Shown here: piece after piece, positions 18,584 through 26,735 of the stretch | How the letters are laid out: every line of letters starts with the position of its first letter | Numbering within the stretch: the stretch's first letter is position 1 | Assembly (NCBI RefSeq): GCF_048565625.1 | Contig: NZ_JBLZUR010000002.1 | Coordinates: forward strand, 2,294,001-2,358,000 | Direction: 5' to 3' | Length of the DNA: 64,000 nucleotides | From: JBLZUR01 sp048565625 | GTDB lineage: Bacteria > Pseudomonadota > Alphaproteobacteria > Sphingomonadales > Sphingomonadaceae | Position numbers and translations under genes: made by a program | The notes under the pieces: model-generated | Database searches by the model: none | What the model was told of the DNA's origin: nothing | The model's input: the letters and a program-made list of their open reading frames with translations, nothing else

Positions 18584-19975
18584 ATGTCCCCAGCTGTGCA
18601 AACGGTCCCGGGCGCACCGACGTTGCGCATCGGCTTCCCGACTTTCGTCGCACTCGTCGCGGCCGTCATGGCGCTCAACGCGCTCGCCATCGACATCATG
18701 CTGCCCGCCTTGCCGCATATGGCGGAGGACTTCCGTCTGCCGAATCCCAGCACGGCGCAGTGGATCATCGCGTCGTACATGTTCGGCTTCGGCGGCGCGC
18801 AACTGATCTACGGGCCGCTCGCCGATCGCTATGGCCGCCGCGGCCTGCTGCTTGGCGGGATCGTCGCATACGGGATCGCGGCCGGCGTGGCCGCGGCCGC
18901 CAAGACCTTCGAACTGATGCTGGTCGCCCGTGTGCTCCAGGGCATTGCCGCCGCGTCCACACGAACGCTTGCCGTCGCGGTCGTCCGCGACTGCTTCGCC
19001 GGGCGGCAGATGGCGCGCGTCATGTCGCTGACCTTCATCGTCTTCCTGATCGTCCCGATCCTGGCGCCGTCGATCGGGCAGGCCGTGATGGCGGTCGCCC
19101 CGTGGCACTGGATCTTCCTGTTGCTGGTTGCCTATGCGGCGATCGTGGCCGTGGCCGTCTGGGCGTTCCTGCCCGAGACGCTGCACCCGGAGTACCGACA
19201 GCCCCTGCAGTTCACGCGCATTCGGGACGCCGCCAAGCTGGTCGTCACCGATCGCCTGTCGCTCGGCTATACCCTCGCCAGCACCTTCCTGTTCAGCATG
19301 CTGATGGCGTTCATCAATTCGTCGCAGCAGATCTTCGGCACCACCTTTGGCGAGCCTGACCTCTTTCCGATCATCTTCGCCTGTGCGGCAGGCACGATGG
19401 CACTTGGTGCCTTCCTCAACTCCCGCATCGTGGAGCGGCTCGGCACCCGCCTCGTTTCGCATAGCGCGCTGATCGTCTTCTGCGTTATCGTCGTCGTTCA
19501 CTTGGCGATCGCTCTCTCCGGTCTGGAGACGATCTGGACGTTTTCGGTCGCGCAGGCCGCGATGATGGGCGCTTTTTCCCTGTGCGCCTCAAACTTTTCC
19601 TCGACCGCGATGGAGCGGCTCGGCGCGATCGCCGGCACCGCGGCCTCGATTCAGGGGTTCATATCGACGATCCTCGCCGCGCTCATCGGCATCGTCATCG
19701 GGCAAGCCTTCGACGGCACCAGCCTGCCGCTGGTCATCGGCTATTGCGTGGTGGCGTTCGCTGCCCTGATCACCGTCCTTCTGACCGAGCGGGGCCGGCT
19801 GTTCCGGCCCCACAACGCGCCCGCCCTACAGGCTCACCCGCGCACTGATGCGGAAGTCGCGACCGGCAAGTGGGGCATAGTCCTTCAGGAAGGACGCATG
19901 CCGCCGGCCGACGACATCGAAGATGTTGTTCGCCGATGCCGTGATCGTCACCGGGCTATCGGACGGCTTCCATGA
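18584..19975 (+). CDS. Bcr/CflA-type MFS multidrug exporter
   Basis: 463 residues from ATG 18584 with 12 predicted membrane helices. Motif LADRYGRRGLLLGG in the loop between helices 2 and 3 is the MFS signature, and DIMLPALPHMAEDF near the start is typical of the Bcr/CflA drug-resistance subfamily. It would export small molecules by proton antiport. The last 50 residues after LFRPHNAP are Arg/Asp-rich, are not membrane-like and are encoded antisense to the 3' end of the TonB receptor gene; the ancestral stop was probably near 19825. It starts 57 bases past the glnA terminator and is a separate unit. Confidence 0.88.
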   Translation: MSPAVQTVPGAPTLRIGFPTFVALVAAVMALNALAIDIMLPALPHMAEDFRLPNPSTAQWIIASYMFGFGGAQLIYGPLADRYGRRGLLLGGIVAYGIAAGVAAAAKTFELMLVARVLQGIAAASTRTLAVAVVRDCFAGRQMARVMSLTFIVFLIVPILAPSIGQAVMAVAPWHWIFLLLVAYAAIVAVAVWAFLPETLHPEYRQPLQFTRIRDAAKLVVTDRLSLGYTLASTFLFSMLMAFINSSQQIFGTTFGEPDLFPIIFACAAGTMALGAFLNSRIVERLGTRLVSHSALIVFCVIVVVHLAIALSGLETIWTFSVAQAAMMGAFSLCASNFSSTAMERLGAIAGTAASIQGFISTILAALIGIVIGQAFDGTSLPLVIGYCVVAFAALITVLLTERGRLFRPHNAPALQAHPRTDAEVATGKWGIVLQEGRMPPADDIEDVVRRCRDRHRAIGRLP

Positions 19976-21883
19976 CAGGGACGCGTTGACCAGGGTGAAG
20001 CTGTCGGTCGGCGTCTCCACGGCCGCGACGCGATCCTGCTTGTCGTTCCACTCCGCCTCGACACGGCCGGTCAGCATGTCGGACTGCGCCTCGATACCGC
20101 CGAGCACGCGCAGCGGCGGAATGCGCGGCACTGGTCCCTGATCGGTCAGCGTGGCGCGCGTGTAATCGGCACTGGCGTTTGCAAGGATACCGAAGCCGCC
20201 GACTTGGCCGAGCTTGGCCGAGCCCTGCACCTCGAACCCCCAGAGGCGCGCCTTGCCCTGGCCACTCTGGTAGACGGGCAAGCCATCTTCGACCGCGCCG
20301 GTCTGCGCCTCGTAGATGAAGCTGGAAAACCAGTTGTGATAGGCGGACAGTTCCAGATGGAGTGGGCCAGCGTCGCCACGCAGCACCGCCTCCACGCCCC
20401 AACTCTTTTCCTTGCCGAAGTCCGGATCGCCGATCTCGAACGCCTGCGTGCCCGCATGGGGGCCGTTGGCGAACAGTTCCTCGGCCGTGGGCGTCCGCTC
20501 GGTGCGGCTCACATTTGCGCCGAGCCGCCACCGACCCAGACCGTAGCTCGCACCGATAGATCCGGAGACAGCATCGAACGACCGGGAAAGCTCAGGATTG
20601 CCGAGATCCTGGTCGGCGTGAGCGCTGACCTTGCTGTGCTCGTACCGCGCAGACGCCTCCGCCCGGAACGCACCGAAGTCGACCTGCTGCAGCGTGAAGA
20701 CACTGACCTGCTCGGTCGAGTTCTTGGGCAGGAATTTCTCCTCACCGATGACATTGAAGTCGCGGATGAAACCCTGAGCGCCGAAGGATCCCGACCAGAC
20801 CCCCTGCTTGGCCTGAAGCAGGTCGAGGCGCGCTTCCATCGATTTGTTGTAGAAGGTGGTACCGACCTCGCCCGTCTCCTCCAGTTCGGAATGGCGGTAA
20901 TTGGCGAAGCCGCCGCGGAACTTGATCGACTGAAGGAAGCCGCCACCGGTCTCGACCTCGCCGCGCGTATCGACGCGGGTCTGCTTGACGTCGAGCCGCA
21001 CCTCCTCCGCCTCTTCGTCCGGCGCAAGCGCGTAACGAACGGGCACGCCATAGAGGCTGTCGTAGCGGGTGACGGAGAAGCCGAAATTTCCGGTTTCCGT
21101 GATCACCGCAGCACCACCCGAGACATCCCAGGTCCGCGCCACGCTGTTCGGAAGTCGTCCTTTCAAATCGGCGAGACCTGCGATCTCCGCATCTCCGCTC
21201 GCCGCCGCTGCGGCGCGCTGCGGCCGGGCAAGCACATGGCCGCCGATGTCGAGGTCGCCGGTCTTTGAATAGCTGCCGTCGACATGCAGCACGATCTTGT
21301 CGCTGGCCGGCACGTCGATCCGGCTGGAGATCGACCGCTCGTCCGCCGCCGAGCCGTAGGTCGCGATGGCATCAACATGGGCGATGTCTTCCGGCACGCG
21401 GCGGGGAATGCGGCTGTCGATCACGTTGACCACGCCGCCGATCGCCGATGGGCCGTAGAGGAGAGCGGATGGCCCGCGCAGCACCTCGATCCGGTCGGCA
21501 GTCAACGGATTGATGACGACGGCGTGATCCACGCTCGTCGCGGACGCGTCGAAGCTGCCGATGCCGTCCGTCAGGATCTTCACCCGATCGCCTTGCAGAC
21601 CGCGCAGGACCGGACGTGAGGCGTTCGGTCCGAAGCTGGTCGCCGACACGCCCGGCTGTCGGGCGAGGGTCTCGCCAAGCGTCGTGCGCAAGTCGCGGGT
21701 CAGTTCCTCGCCGGTCAGGACGGCCGTGCCGGCGTTGATGGCGAAGCGATCCTGCGGAAGGGCGGCGGTGACGACGATGTCGGCGTCCTGCGCAGGATGA
21801 TTGTGGTCCCCGCTCGCTTGGGCGCCCCAGGCGGGAGCCGACAAAGCCGCCGCCGCCACACTCGTCAACCACGCAATACGCAT
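19826..21883 (-). CDS. znuD: ZnuD-like TonB-dependent outer-membrane receptor
   Basis: 685 residues: signal peptide (about 1-20), a His-containing segment (GDHNHPAQD), a plug domain (about 35-150) with LRGLQGDRVKILTDG and IEVLRGPSALLYGPSAIGG, then a 22-strand barrel ending in the aromatic-poor RISARVSL. The plug pattern FGPNASRPVLRGL together with SVDHAV matches what I recall of ZnuD, the zinc receptor of Neisseria and Acinetobacter. The candidate Zur operator 37 bases upstream (21920-21934) supports zinc as the substrate. The ribosome-binding site AGGGAG lies before the ATG at 21883. Heme or another metal remains possible. Confidence 0.85.
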   Translation of the reverse strand: MRIAWLTSVAAAALSAPAWGAQASGDHNHPAQDADIVVTAALPQDRFAINAGTAVLTGEELTRDLRTTLGETLARQPGVSATSFGPNASRPVLRGLQGDRVKILTDGIGSFDASATSVDHAVVINPLTADRIEVLRGPSALLYGPSAIGGVVNVIDSRIPRRVPEDIAHVDAIATYGSAADERSISSRIDVPASDKIVLHVDGSYSKTGDLDIGGHVLARPQRAAAAASGDAEIAGLADLKGRLPNSVARTWDVSGGAAVITETGNFGFSVTRYDSLYGVPVRYALAPDEEAEEVRLDVKQTRVDTRGEVETGGGFLQSIKFRGGFANYRHSELEETGEVGTTFYNKSMEARLDLLQAKQGVWSGSFGAQGFIRDFNVIGEEKFLPKNSTEQVSVFTLQQVDFGAFRAEASARYEHSKVSAHADQDLGNPELSRSFDAVSGSIGASYGLGRWRLGANVSRTERTPTAEELFANGPHAGTQAFEIGDPDFGKEKSWGVEAVLRGDAGPLHLELSAYHNWFSSFIYEAQTGAVEDGLPVYQSGQGKARLWGFEVQGSAKLGQVGGFGILANASADYTRATLTDQGPVPRIPPLRVLGGIEAQSDMLTGRVEAEWNDKQDRVAAVETPTDSFTLVNASLSWKPSDSPVTITASANNIFDVVGRRHASFLKDYAPLAGRDFRISARVSL

Positions 21884-21919
21884 ACACAGCTCCCTTTAAG
21901 GTCCCGCTGATATCCGTAA

Positions 21920-21934
21920 TGTTATACTATCACA
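21920..21934 (-). promoter_or_regulatory. Candidate Zur operator of the ZnuD-like receptor
   Basis: On the minus strand the sequence is TGTGATAGTATAACA: six of seven base pairs of the dyad are symmetric. It agrees at 13 of 15 positions with the core of the gammaproteobacterial Zur consensus as I remember it (TGTTATAWTATAACA). It lies 37 bases before the receptor start and covers a TATAAC that could be the -10 box, so a zinc-loaded Zur repressor would block transcription. Confidence 0.6.
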
Positions 21935-21976
21935 ACCGATTTGTGCGCTGCTTCATCAGGGCGCATTCGGAACCGA

Positions 21977-22153
21977 TCAGATCCCTGTGTCGCCCTTGGA
22001 CCTGCGGCTCCGCCTGCCCGCACTGATACCGATGAACAGCGCCAAACCGATCATCACGCCGATCCCGGCGCGCGTGGACAGAAAGTCCGGAACGAAGCTC
22101 GCGAGGTAGTCCACCACAGTCCGCATCCACTCCACAGCCTTGACGAACTTCAT
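21977..22153 (-). CDS. Hypothetical 58-residue single-pass membrane protein
   Basis: ATG at 22153, stop at 21977. Residues 1-25 are amphipathic (MKFVKAVEWMRTVVDYLASF), residues 28-45 form one hydrophobic Gly-rich helix, and the tail is basic (GRRSRRSKG). Codons use G/C at the third position as in neighbouring genes, which supports coding. No strong ribosome-binding site is visible. It lies in the same direction as the ZnuD-like receptor, 42 bases upstream of its Zur box, and divergent from lepB. No family recognised. Confidence 0.45.
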   Translation of the reverse strand: MKFVKAVEWMRTVVDYLASFVPDFLSTRAGIGVMIGLALFIGISAGRRSRRSKGDTGI

Positions 22154-22250
22154 GCAGGTCGATGCGTGACCGTAAGATTAAGAAAACTGTGCCGCGAACG
22201 GTTCGTCGCACCCTTGACCCGCCACGTCGCGCCCCTCAAACCCTGCCGCC

Positions 22251-23081
22251 ATGCTGAAGCCGCGCCGCGCCCGATCGACCAAGCCGAAGAAGGAAGAGAC
22301 CTTTCTGGGCAATCTCCGCTTCACCCTGATCATGGTGATCGTGGTGGTGCTGGTCCGCAGCCTGATCTTCGCGCCGTTCAGCATCCCCTCCGAATCCATG
22401 GTGCCGCGCCTTCTGGTCGGCGACCATCTGATCGTGACGAAGTGGGATTTCGGCTGGTCGCGCTACAGCTTCCCCTTCGGCATCGTGCCCATCAAGGGCC
22501 GCATCTGGGGGAGCCCGCCGGAACGCGGCCAGGTTGTCGTGTTCAAGGCCCCGCCGGGGAACAGCAGCGATTATATCAAGCGGGTGATCGGCCTGCCGGG
22601 GGACCAGATCCAGATGAAGAACGGGCGGCTGTTCATCAACGGCACGGGCGTGCCGAAGGTGCGGATCGCCGATCTGGTCATTCCATTCACCCCGACGATG
22701 GCCTGCCGCCAGCCCTCGCCACCCCGCTATGAGAAGCAGGACGAGGCGGCGGGCGTCTGCCGGTACACCCGCTTCCGCGAGACGCTTCCGAACGGGAAGA
22801 GCTACGAGGTGCTCGACATGGGCTACTCACCTCAGGCCGACGACACCGGCGTCTATATCGTGCCGGAGGGGCACTACTTCATGATGGGCGACAACCGCGA
22901 CAACTCCGCCGACAGCCGGTTCGAGGCGATGGACGGCGGCGGGATCGGCTTCGTGCCCTTCGAGAACCTGCTCGGCCCGGCGCGGGTGATGTATTTCTCG
23001 ACCGACGGCAATGCCGAGTGGCTGAAGCCTTGGACCTGGTTCACGGCGGCGCGGTGGGACCGGATCGGGGGAACGTTCTAG
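22251..23081 (+). CDS. lepB: Signal peptidase I
   Basis: 276 residues. A single N-terminal membrane helix (about 22-42) is followed by the catalytic Ser49 in PSESMVPRL and the general base Lys110 in DYIKRVIGLPGD; the late motif GDNRDNSADSR is present. LepB cleaves signal peptides from exported proteins at the periplasmic face of the inner membrane. An insertion between boxes D and E contains two Cys (ACRQ and GVCRY) that may form a disulfide, as seen in several proteobacterial LepB. First gene of the canonical lepB-rnc-era cluster. Confidence 0.97.
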   Translation: MLKPRRARSTKPKKEETFLGNLRFTLIMVIVVVLVRSLIFAPFSIPSESMVPRLLVGDHLIVTKWDFGWSRYSFPFGIVPIKGRIWGSPPERGQVVVFKAPPGNSSDYIKRVIGLPGDQIQMKNGRLFINGTGVPKVRIADLVIPFTPTMACRQPSPPRYEKQDEAAGVCRYTRFRETLPNGKSYEVLDMGYSPQADDTGVYIVPEGHYFMMGDNRDNSADSRFEAMDGGGIGFVPFENLLGPARVMYFSTDGNAEWLKPWTWFTAARWDRIGGTF

Positions 23082-23150
23082 GCGACGTAGGAGGGCTGCG
23101 GAGCACCTCGGTGCTTGACCCGAGCTTGCCTGCCGCCGCAAAGCCCTCCC

Positions 23151-23822
23151 ATGACGGCTGAACACGACCTCACCGGGTGGATCGAGACGCATTTCGGCCA
23201 TACGCCCGGTGACCTGGCGCTGTTCGAGCGCGCGCTTACGCATTCCAGCACCGGCCGTGCGGATTACGAGCGTCTGGAATTCCTCGGCGACCGGGTTCTC
23301 GGACTGACTTTTGCCGCCTGGTTGTACGAGCTGTTTCCCGACGAGCCTGAGGGGAAGCTCTCCCGCCGATACAACGTCATGGTCTCCGGCGAGACCTGTG
23401 CCGAGATCGCCCGGGAAGTGGGCCTGCCCGCCCTGGTCCGCCTCGGCAAGCAGGCCCGCGACGATGGCGCGGTCGATAGCGACAACGTGCTGGGCGACAT
23501 CGTCGAGGCGATGATCGGCGCGCTATTCCTGGATGGCGGGCTGGACAAGGTGATCGCCTTCGTCCGATCGGCCTGGGCGGATCGGGTCCACCGCCAGACG
23601 AAGGCACCGAAGCACCCGAAGTCCGCGCTGCAGGAATGGGCCGCCGCACATGGCTGTCGGCCGCCCGTCTACACCCTCGCCGGGCAATTCGGCCCCCATC
23701 ATGCGCCGAAGTTCCGGGTCGGCGTGACGATCCCGACGCGGGGCAGCGCCGAGGCGGAAGGCTCGACCAAGCAGGAGGCGGAGACCGAGGCCGCCGCCGC
23801 CCTGCTGAAGCAGCTGGCATGA
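23151..23822 (+). CDS. rnc: Ribonuclease III
   Basis: 223 residues from ATG 23151 (a start at 23115 would add 12 residues that are not family-like). The signature ERLEFLGDRVLG holds Glu43 and Asp47, and the second acidic pair lies in DNVLGDIVEAMIGAL. The C-terminal third (KSALQEWAAAHG onward) is a double-stranded RNA-binding domain. RNase III processes rRNA precursors and structured mRNAs. Its stop overlaps the start of era by four bases (ATGA), so the two are translationally coupled. Confidence 0.97.
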   Translation: MTAEHDLTGWIETHFGHTPGDLALFERALTHSSTGRADYERLEFLGDRVLGLTFAAWLYELFPDEPEGKLSRRYNVMVSGETCAEIAREVGLPALVRLGKQARDDGAVDSDNVLGDIVEAMIGALFLDGGLDKVIAFVRSAWADRVHRQTKAPKHPKSALQEWAAAHGCRPPVYTLAGQFGPHHAPKFRVGVTIPTRGSAEAEGSTKQEAETEAAAALLKQLA

Positions 23823-24712
23823 CGAAGCGCTGCGGTCTCGTCGCCGTCGTGGGCGCGCCCAACGCCGGCAAGTCGACCTTGGTCAACGCCCTCGTCGGGC
23901 AGAAGGTCGCGATCGTCAGCCCCAAGGCGCAGACCACCCGCACCCGCCTGATGGGTGTCGCGATCGAGGGCGAGACCCAGATCCTGCTGGTCGATACGCC
24001 CGGCATCTTCGAGCCGAAGCGGCGGCTGGACCGCGCGATGGTCGCTGCCGCCTGGGGCGGCACGCAGGACGCGGACCTGATCGCCTTGGTCGTCGATGCG
24101 CAGGCGGGCATGAAGCACCGGCACGAGGCGATCCTGGAGAATCTGGGTGCGCGGCCTGAGCCGAAGCTGCTGATCCTCAACAAGGTCGATGTGACGCCGA
24201 AGGAGAAGCTCCTGACCCTGGCGCACAGCCTGCATGAGACGCTGAAGCCGGAGGCGATCTTCATGATCTCCGCCACGACCGGAGATGGCGTCGCCGACAT
24301 CAAGGCAGATCTTGCGGCGCGGATGCCGGAGGGACCGTGGCACTTCCCGGAGGATCAAGTCTCCGACGCGACAGACCGGATGCTGGCGGCCGAGGTCACG
24401 CGCGAGCAGCTCTACCTGCAGCTTCACAACGAACTGCCCTATGCCTCGGCGATCGAGACCGAGAAGTACGAGGAGCGGAAGGACGGTTCCGTCGCTATTC
24501 ACCAGCAAATACTGGTGGCGCGGCCGACGCAGCGCGCCATTGTGCTCGGCAAGGGCGGCGCGCGCATCCGCCAGATCGGCGAGCGGGCGCGTGACGAGCT
24601 GGCGAAGCTCCTCGACCGCAAGGTGCACCTGTTCCTTCACGTGAAGGTCAACGAGAAGTGGGAGGACGATCGCGGGCTCTATCGTGAGATCGGGCTGGAC
24701 TGGGTCGACTGA
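23819..24712 (+). CDS. era: GTPase Era
   Basis: 297 residues starting at ATG 23819 inside the rnc stop. G-protein motifs: G1 GAPNAGKS at residues 12-19, the G2 region AQTTRTR, G3 DTPG, and G4 NKVD. The C-terminal KH domain (IVLGKGGARIRQIG) binds the 3' end of 16S rRNA. Era is needed for 30S subunit maturation at the membrane. Confidence 0.97.
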   Translation: MTKRCGLVAVVGAPNAGKSTLVNALVGQKVAIVSPKAQTTRTRLMGVAIEGETQILLVDTPGIFEPKRRLDRAMVAAAWGGTQDADLIALVVDAQAGMKHRHEAILENLGARPEPKLLILNKVDVTPKEKLLTLAHSLHETLKPEAIFMISATTGDGVADIKADLAARMPEGPWHFPEDQVSDATDRMLAAEVTREQLYLQLHNELPYASAIETEKYEERKDGSVAIHQQILVARPTQRAIVLGKGGARIRQIGERARDELAKLLDRKVHLFLHVKVNEKWEDDRGLYREIGLDWVD

Positions 24713-24714
24713 GG

Positions 24715-26175
24715 ATGCGCGCGCGTGCCTTTCTCCTGCTCGCGCCTCTGCTGCTCGCCGGGTGCGACGCGCTGGAGGTGGACGATCACCGGGTCGTGGT
24801 TTCGGTGATCGGCAGCGACCTTTCCGAGGGTGATCCGGGTCGCGGACCCGTCGATCCGGCGCGCGCCGCCTATGTTTCCGCCACCGCCCAGGGGCTCGTC
24901 TCCTTCGATGCCGCGGGGGAGATCGCGCCGGGCCTGGCCGAGCGCTGGATCGTCTCCGACGACGGCCTTGCCTACGACTTCCGCCTGCGCCGCACAGCCT
25001 TCGCCGGCGGGCGCGAGGTCGATGCGGAACGGGTCGCGCGCCTCCTCCGCGCAATGGTGGCGAAGAACAGCCGCAACCCGCTGCTGCCTGTGCTGGGGGC
25101 GGTCGATCGGATCGTCGCCATGCCCAATCAGGTGGTGGAGATTCGGCTTCGTGGTCCCCGGCCGAACCTGCTCCAGCTTCTTGCCCAGCCGGAGATGGCG
25201 CTAACCTATGACGGGCGGGGCACCGGCCCGTTCGCGGCAGAGATCGACGGCAAGACCGTCGCGCGGCTAACCCTGCCCGCGCCCAACGCGGTCGGAGAGG
25301 ATGGCGGGGCCGCGCCCGCGCTCGATCCCGTGATCCTGCACGCCGAGCGGGTCGGCAGGGCGATTGCTCGCTTCCGGCGGGACGAAAGCGATGCCGTGCT
25401 GGGCGGCACCTTCCTGAACCTCGCCGTGGGCCAGGCCGCCAAACTGCCGCCGACCGCCTGGCATTTCGATCCGGTCGAAGGGTTGTTCGGACTAGTGGTT
25501 GCCGACACCTCCGGCTTTCTCGCTTTGCCCGGCAAACGCACGGTGCTGGCGATGGCGCTCGACCGGGCGGCCCTGCTCGCGCCCTTTTCGGCGCAGGGCT
25601 GGACCGCGCAGACGGCTATCGTGCCGCGCGGCATGCCGGATTTGCCCACACCGGCGGAACCGGGCTGGGCCAATCTGGACCTCGCCGTTCGCCGGGCGAT
25701 CGCGGTGCAGACCGTCACTCGTTGGCGGGAGGAGCATGAGGGGGCGGCACCGCACCTGCGCGTCGCCATCCCTCAGGGTCCGGGTGCGACCGTGCTGTTT
25801 GCGTTACTCGCCCGGCAGTGGCGGGAGATCGGCGTCACCGCCGAGCGCGTCGCGGCTGATGCTGATGCCGACCTTCGACTGGTCGACAGCGTCGCGCCGG
25901 CGGACAACGCCGCCTGGTACCTCCGTCATTTCAGCTGCGACCGCAGCCCGGCCTGCGACCCGACTGCGGATGCGGCGCTGGTCGCCGCGCGCTTCGCCAC
26001 CACCCTGCCCGCCCGGGCGGCGGCGCTGGCGCAGGCGGACCGAATCCTCGTCGGCACGGTGCCGTTCATCCCCCTCGCCCGGCCGCTCCGCTGGTCGCTT
26101 GCCTACAAGCTGGACGGTTTCCAGGCGAACCGGCGGGGCGTCCATCCGCTCAGGCCGCTGGTCGATACCGACTGA
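24715..26175 (+). CDS. Peptide-type ABC transporter substrate-binding lipoprotein (SBP_bac_5)
   Basis: 486 residues. The lipobox LLAGC puts the lipidated Cys near residue 17. The fold is that of family 5 solute-binding proteins (oligopeptide/nickel type): an N-terminal GLVSFDAAGEIAPGLAERW stretch, DDGLAYDFRLRR and the late SxACDPTAD/PFIPLARPLRW region. No permease or ATPase gene is adjacent. It starts two bases after era ends, so it is expressed with lepB-rnc-era. Substrate unknown; it may work with a transporter encoded elsewhere or have lost transport function. Confidence 0.8.
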   Translation: MRARAFLLLAPLLLAGCDALEVDDHRVVVSVIGSDLSEGDPGRGPVDPARAAYVSATAQGLVSFDAAGEIAPGLAERWIVSDDGLAYDFRLRRTAFAGGREVDAERVARLLRAMVAKNSRNPLLPVLGAVDRIVAMPNQVVEIRLRGPRPNLLQLLAQPEMALTYDGRGTGPFAAEIDGKTVARLTLPAPNAVGEDGGAAPALDPVILHAERVGRAIARFRRDESDAVLGGTFLNLAVGQAAKLPPTAWHFDPVEGLFGLVVADTSGFLALPGKRTVLAMALDRAALLAPFSAQGWTAQTAIVPRGMPDLPTPAEPGWANLDLAVRRAIAVQTVTRWREEHEGAAPHLRVAIPQGPGATVLFALLARQWREIGVTAERVAADADADLRLVDSVAPADNAAWYLRHFSCDRSPACDPTADAALVAARFATTLPARAAALAQADRILVGTVPFIPLARPLRWSLAYKLDGFQANRRGVHPLRPLVDTD

Positions 26176-26211
26176 ACGGAACCACGGAGCCATCGCATTC
26201 GTCTGAGCGGC

Positions 26212-26631
26212 ATGGCGATCAATCCGCAGGCCTTTGACCGTGTTGCCGATACGCTGAAGCTCGGCCGCGACCCCGCCTCCGTCCGGCGGCGGATCGAGGC
26301 GGCGGAGGGTGTGCTGGAGCGGATGTTCACGATCCCCGGCACCAACCAGAAGTTCGGCCTCGACGTGATCCTCGACCTTGTGCCGGTGGGCGGCAGCGTC
26401 GCGGCGGCGGCGATGGGCGGCTGGCTGGTCTGGGAAGCCCGCAACCTCGGCATGTCCAAGTGGCAGATGGCGCGGATGGGCGGCAATGTCGGGGTGGACA
26501 TGCTGCTGGGCGCAATCCCCTGGGTCGGGGCGATCCCTGACTTCTTCTTCCGGTCGAACAGCCGCAACCTGAAGATCATCAGGCGGCATCTGGACCGGCA
26601 CCATCCGGCGACGGCGGTGGTGGAGGGGTAG
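26212..26631 (+). CDS. DUF4112 domain-containing protein
   Basis: 139 residues. Two hydrophobic segments (about 50-70 and 92-112) bracket a short amphipathic loop; the sequence IPGTNQKFGLDVILDLVPVG and a second GAIPWVGAIPDFFFR are the family hallmark, each with a Gly-Leu/Val-Asp and Pro turn. The tail is basic and His-rich. Function unknown. It lies 36 bases after the lipoprotein gene on the same strand, probably at the end of the lepB transcript. Confidence 0.85.
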   Translation: MAINPQAFDRVADTLKLGRDPASVRRRIEAAEGVLERMFTIPGTNQKFGLDVILDLVPVGGSVAAAAMGGWLVWEARNLGMSKWQMARMGGNVGVDMLLGAIPWVGAIPDFFFRSNSRNLKIIRRHLDRHHPATAVVEG

Positions 26632-26665
26632 CGATCAACGGTCAGCAAACCACACCACGGTGGTT

Positions 26666-26722
26666 GTGCTCCTGCGAAAGCAGGAGCCTATGAACCCGAG
26701 GCTCCTGCTTTCGCAGGAGCAC
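26666..26722. repeat. Family C palindromic repeat, copy 1
   Basis: GTGCTCCTGCGAAAGCAGGA at the left and TCCTGCTTTCGCAGGAGCAC at the right are inverted copies, each itself a small hairpin (CTCCTGC/GCAGGAG). It separates the convergent DUF4112 and nadA genes and may end both transcripts. A second copy is at 27794-27860, so the pair flanks nadA. Confidence 0.85.
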
Positions 26723-26735
26723 GGCCAAGCGGCGC

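Noticed and set aside
16702..18780. Minus-strand open frame of about 690 codons across glnB-glnA
   Set aside because: Antisense shadow of two certain genes with no motifs of its own.
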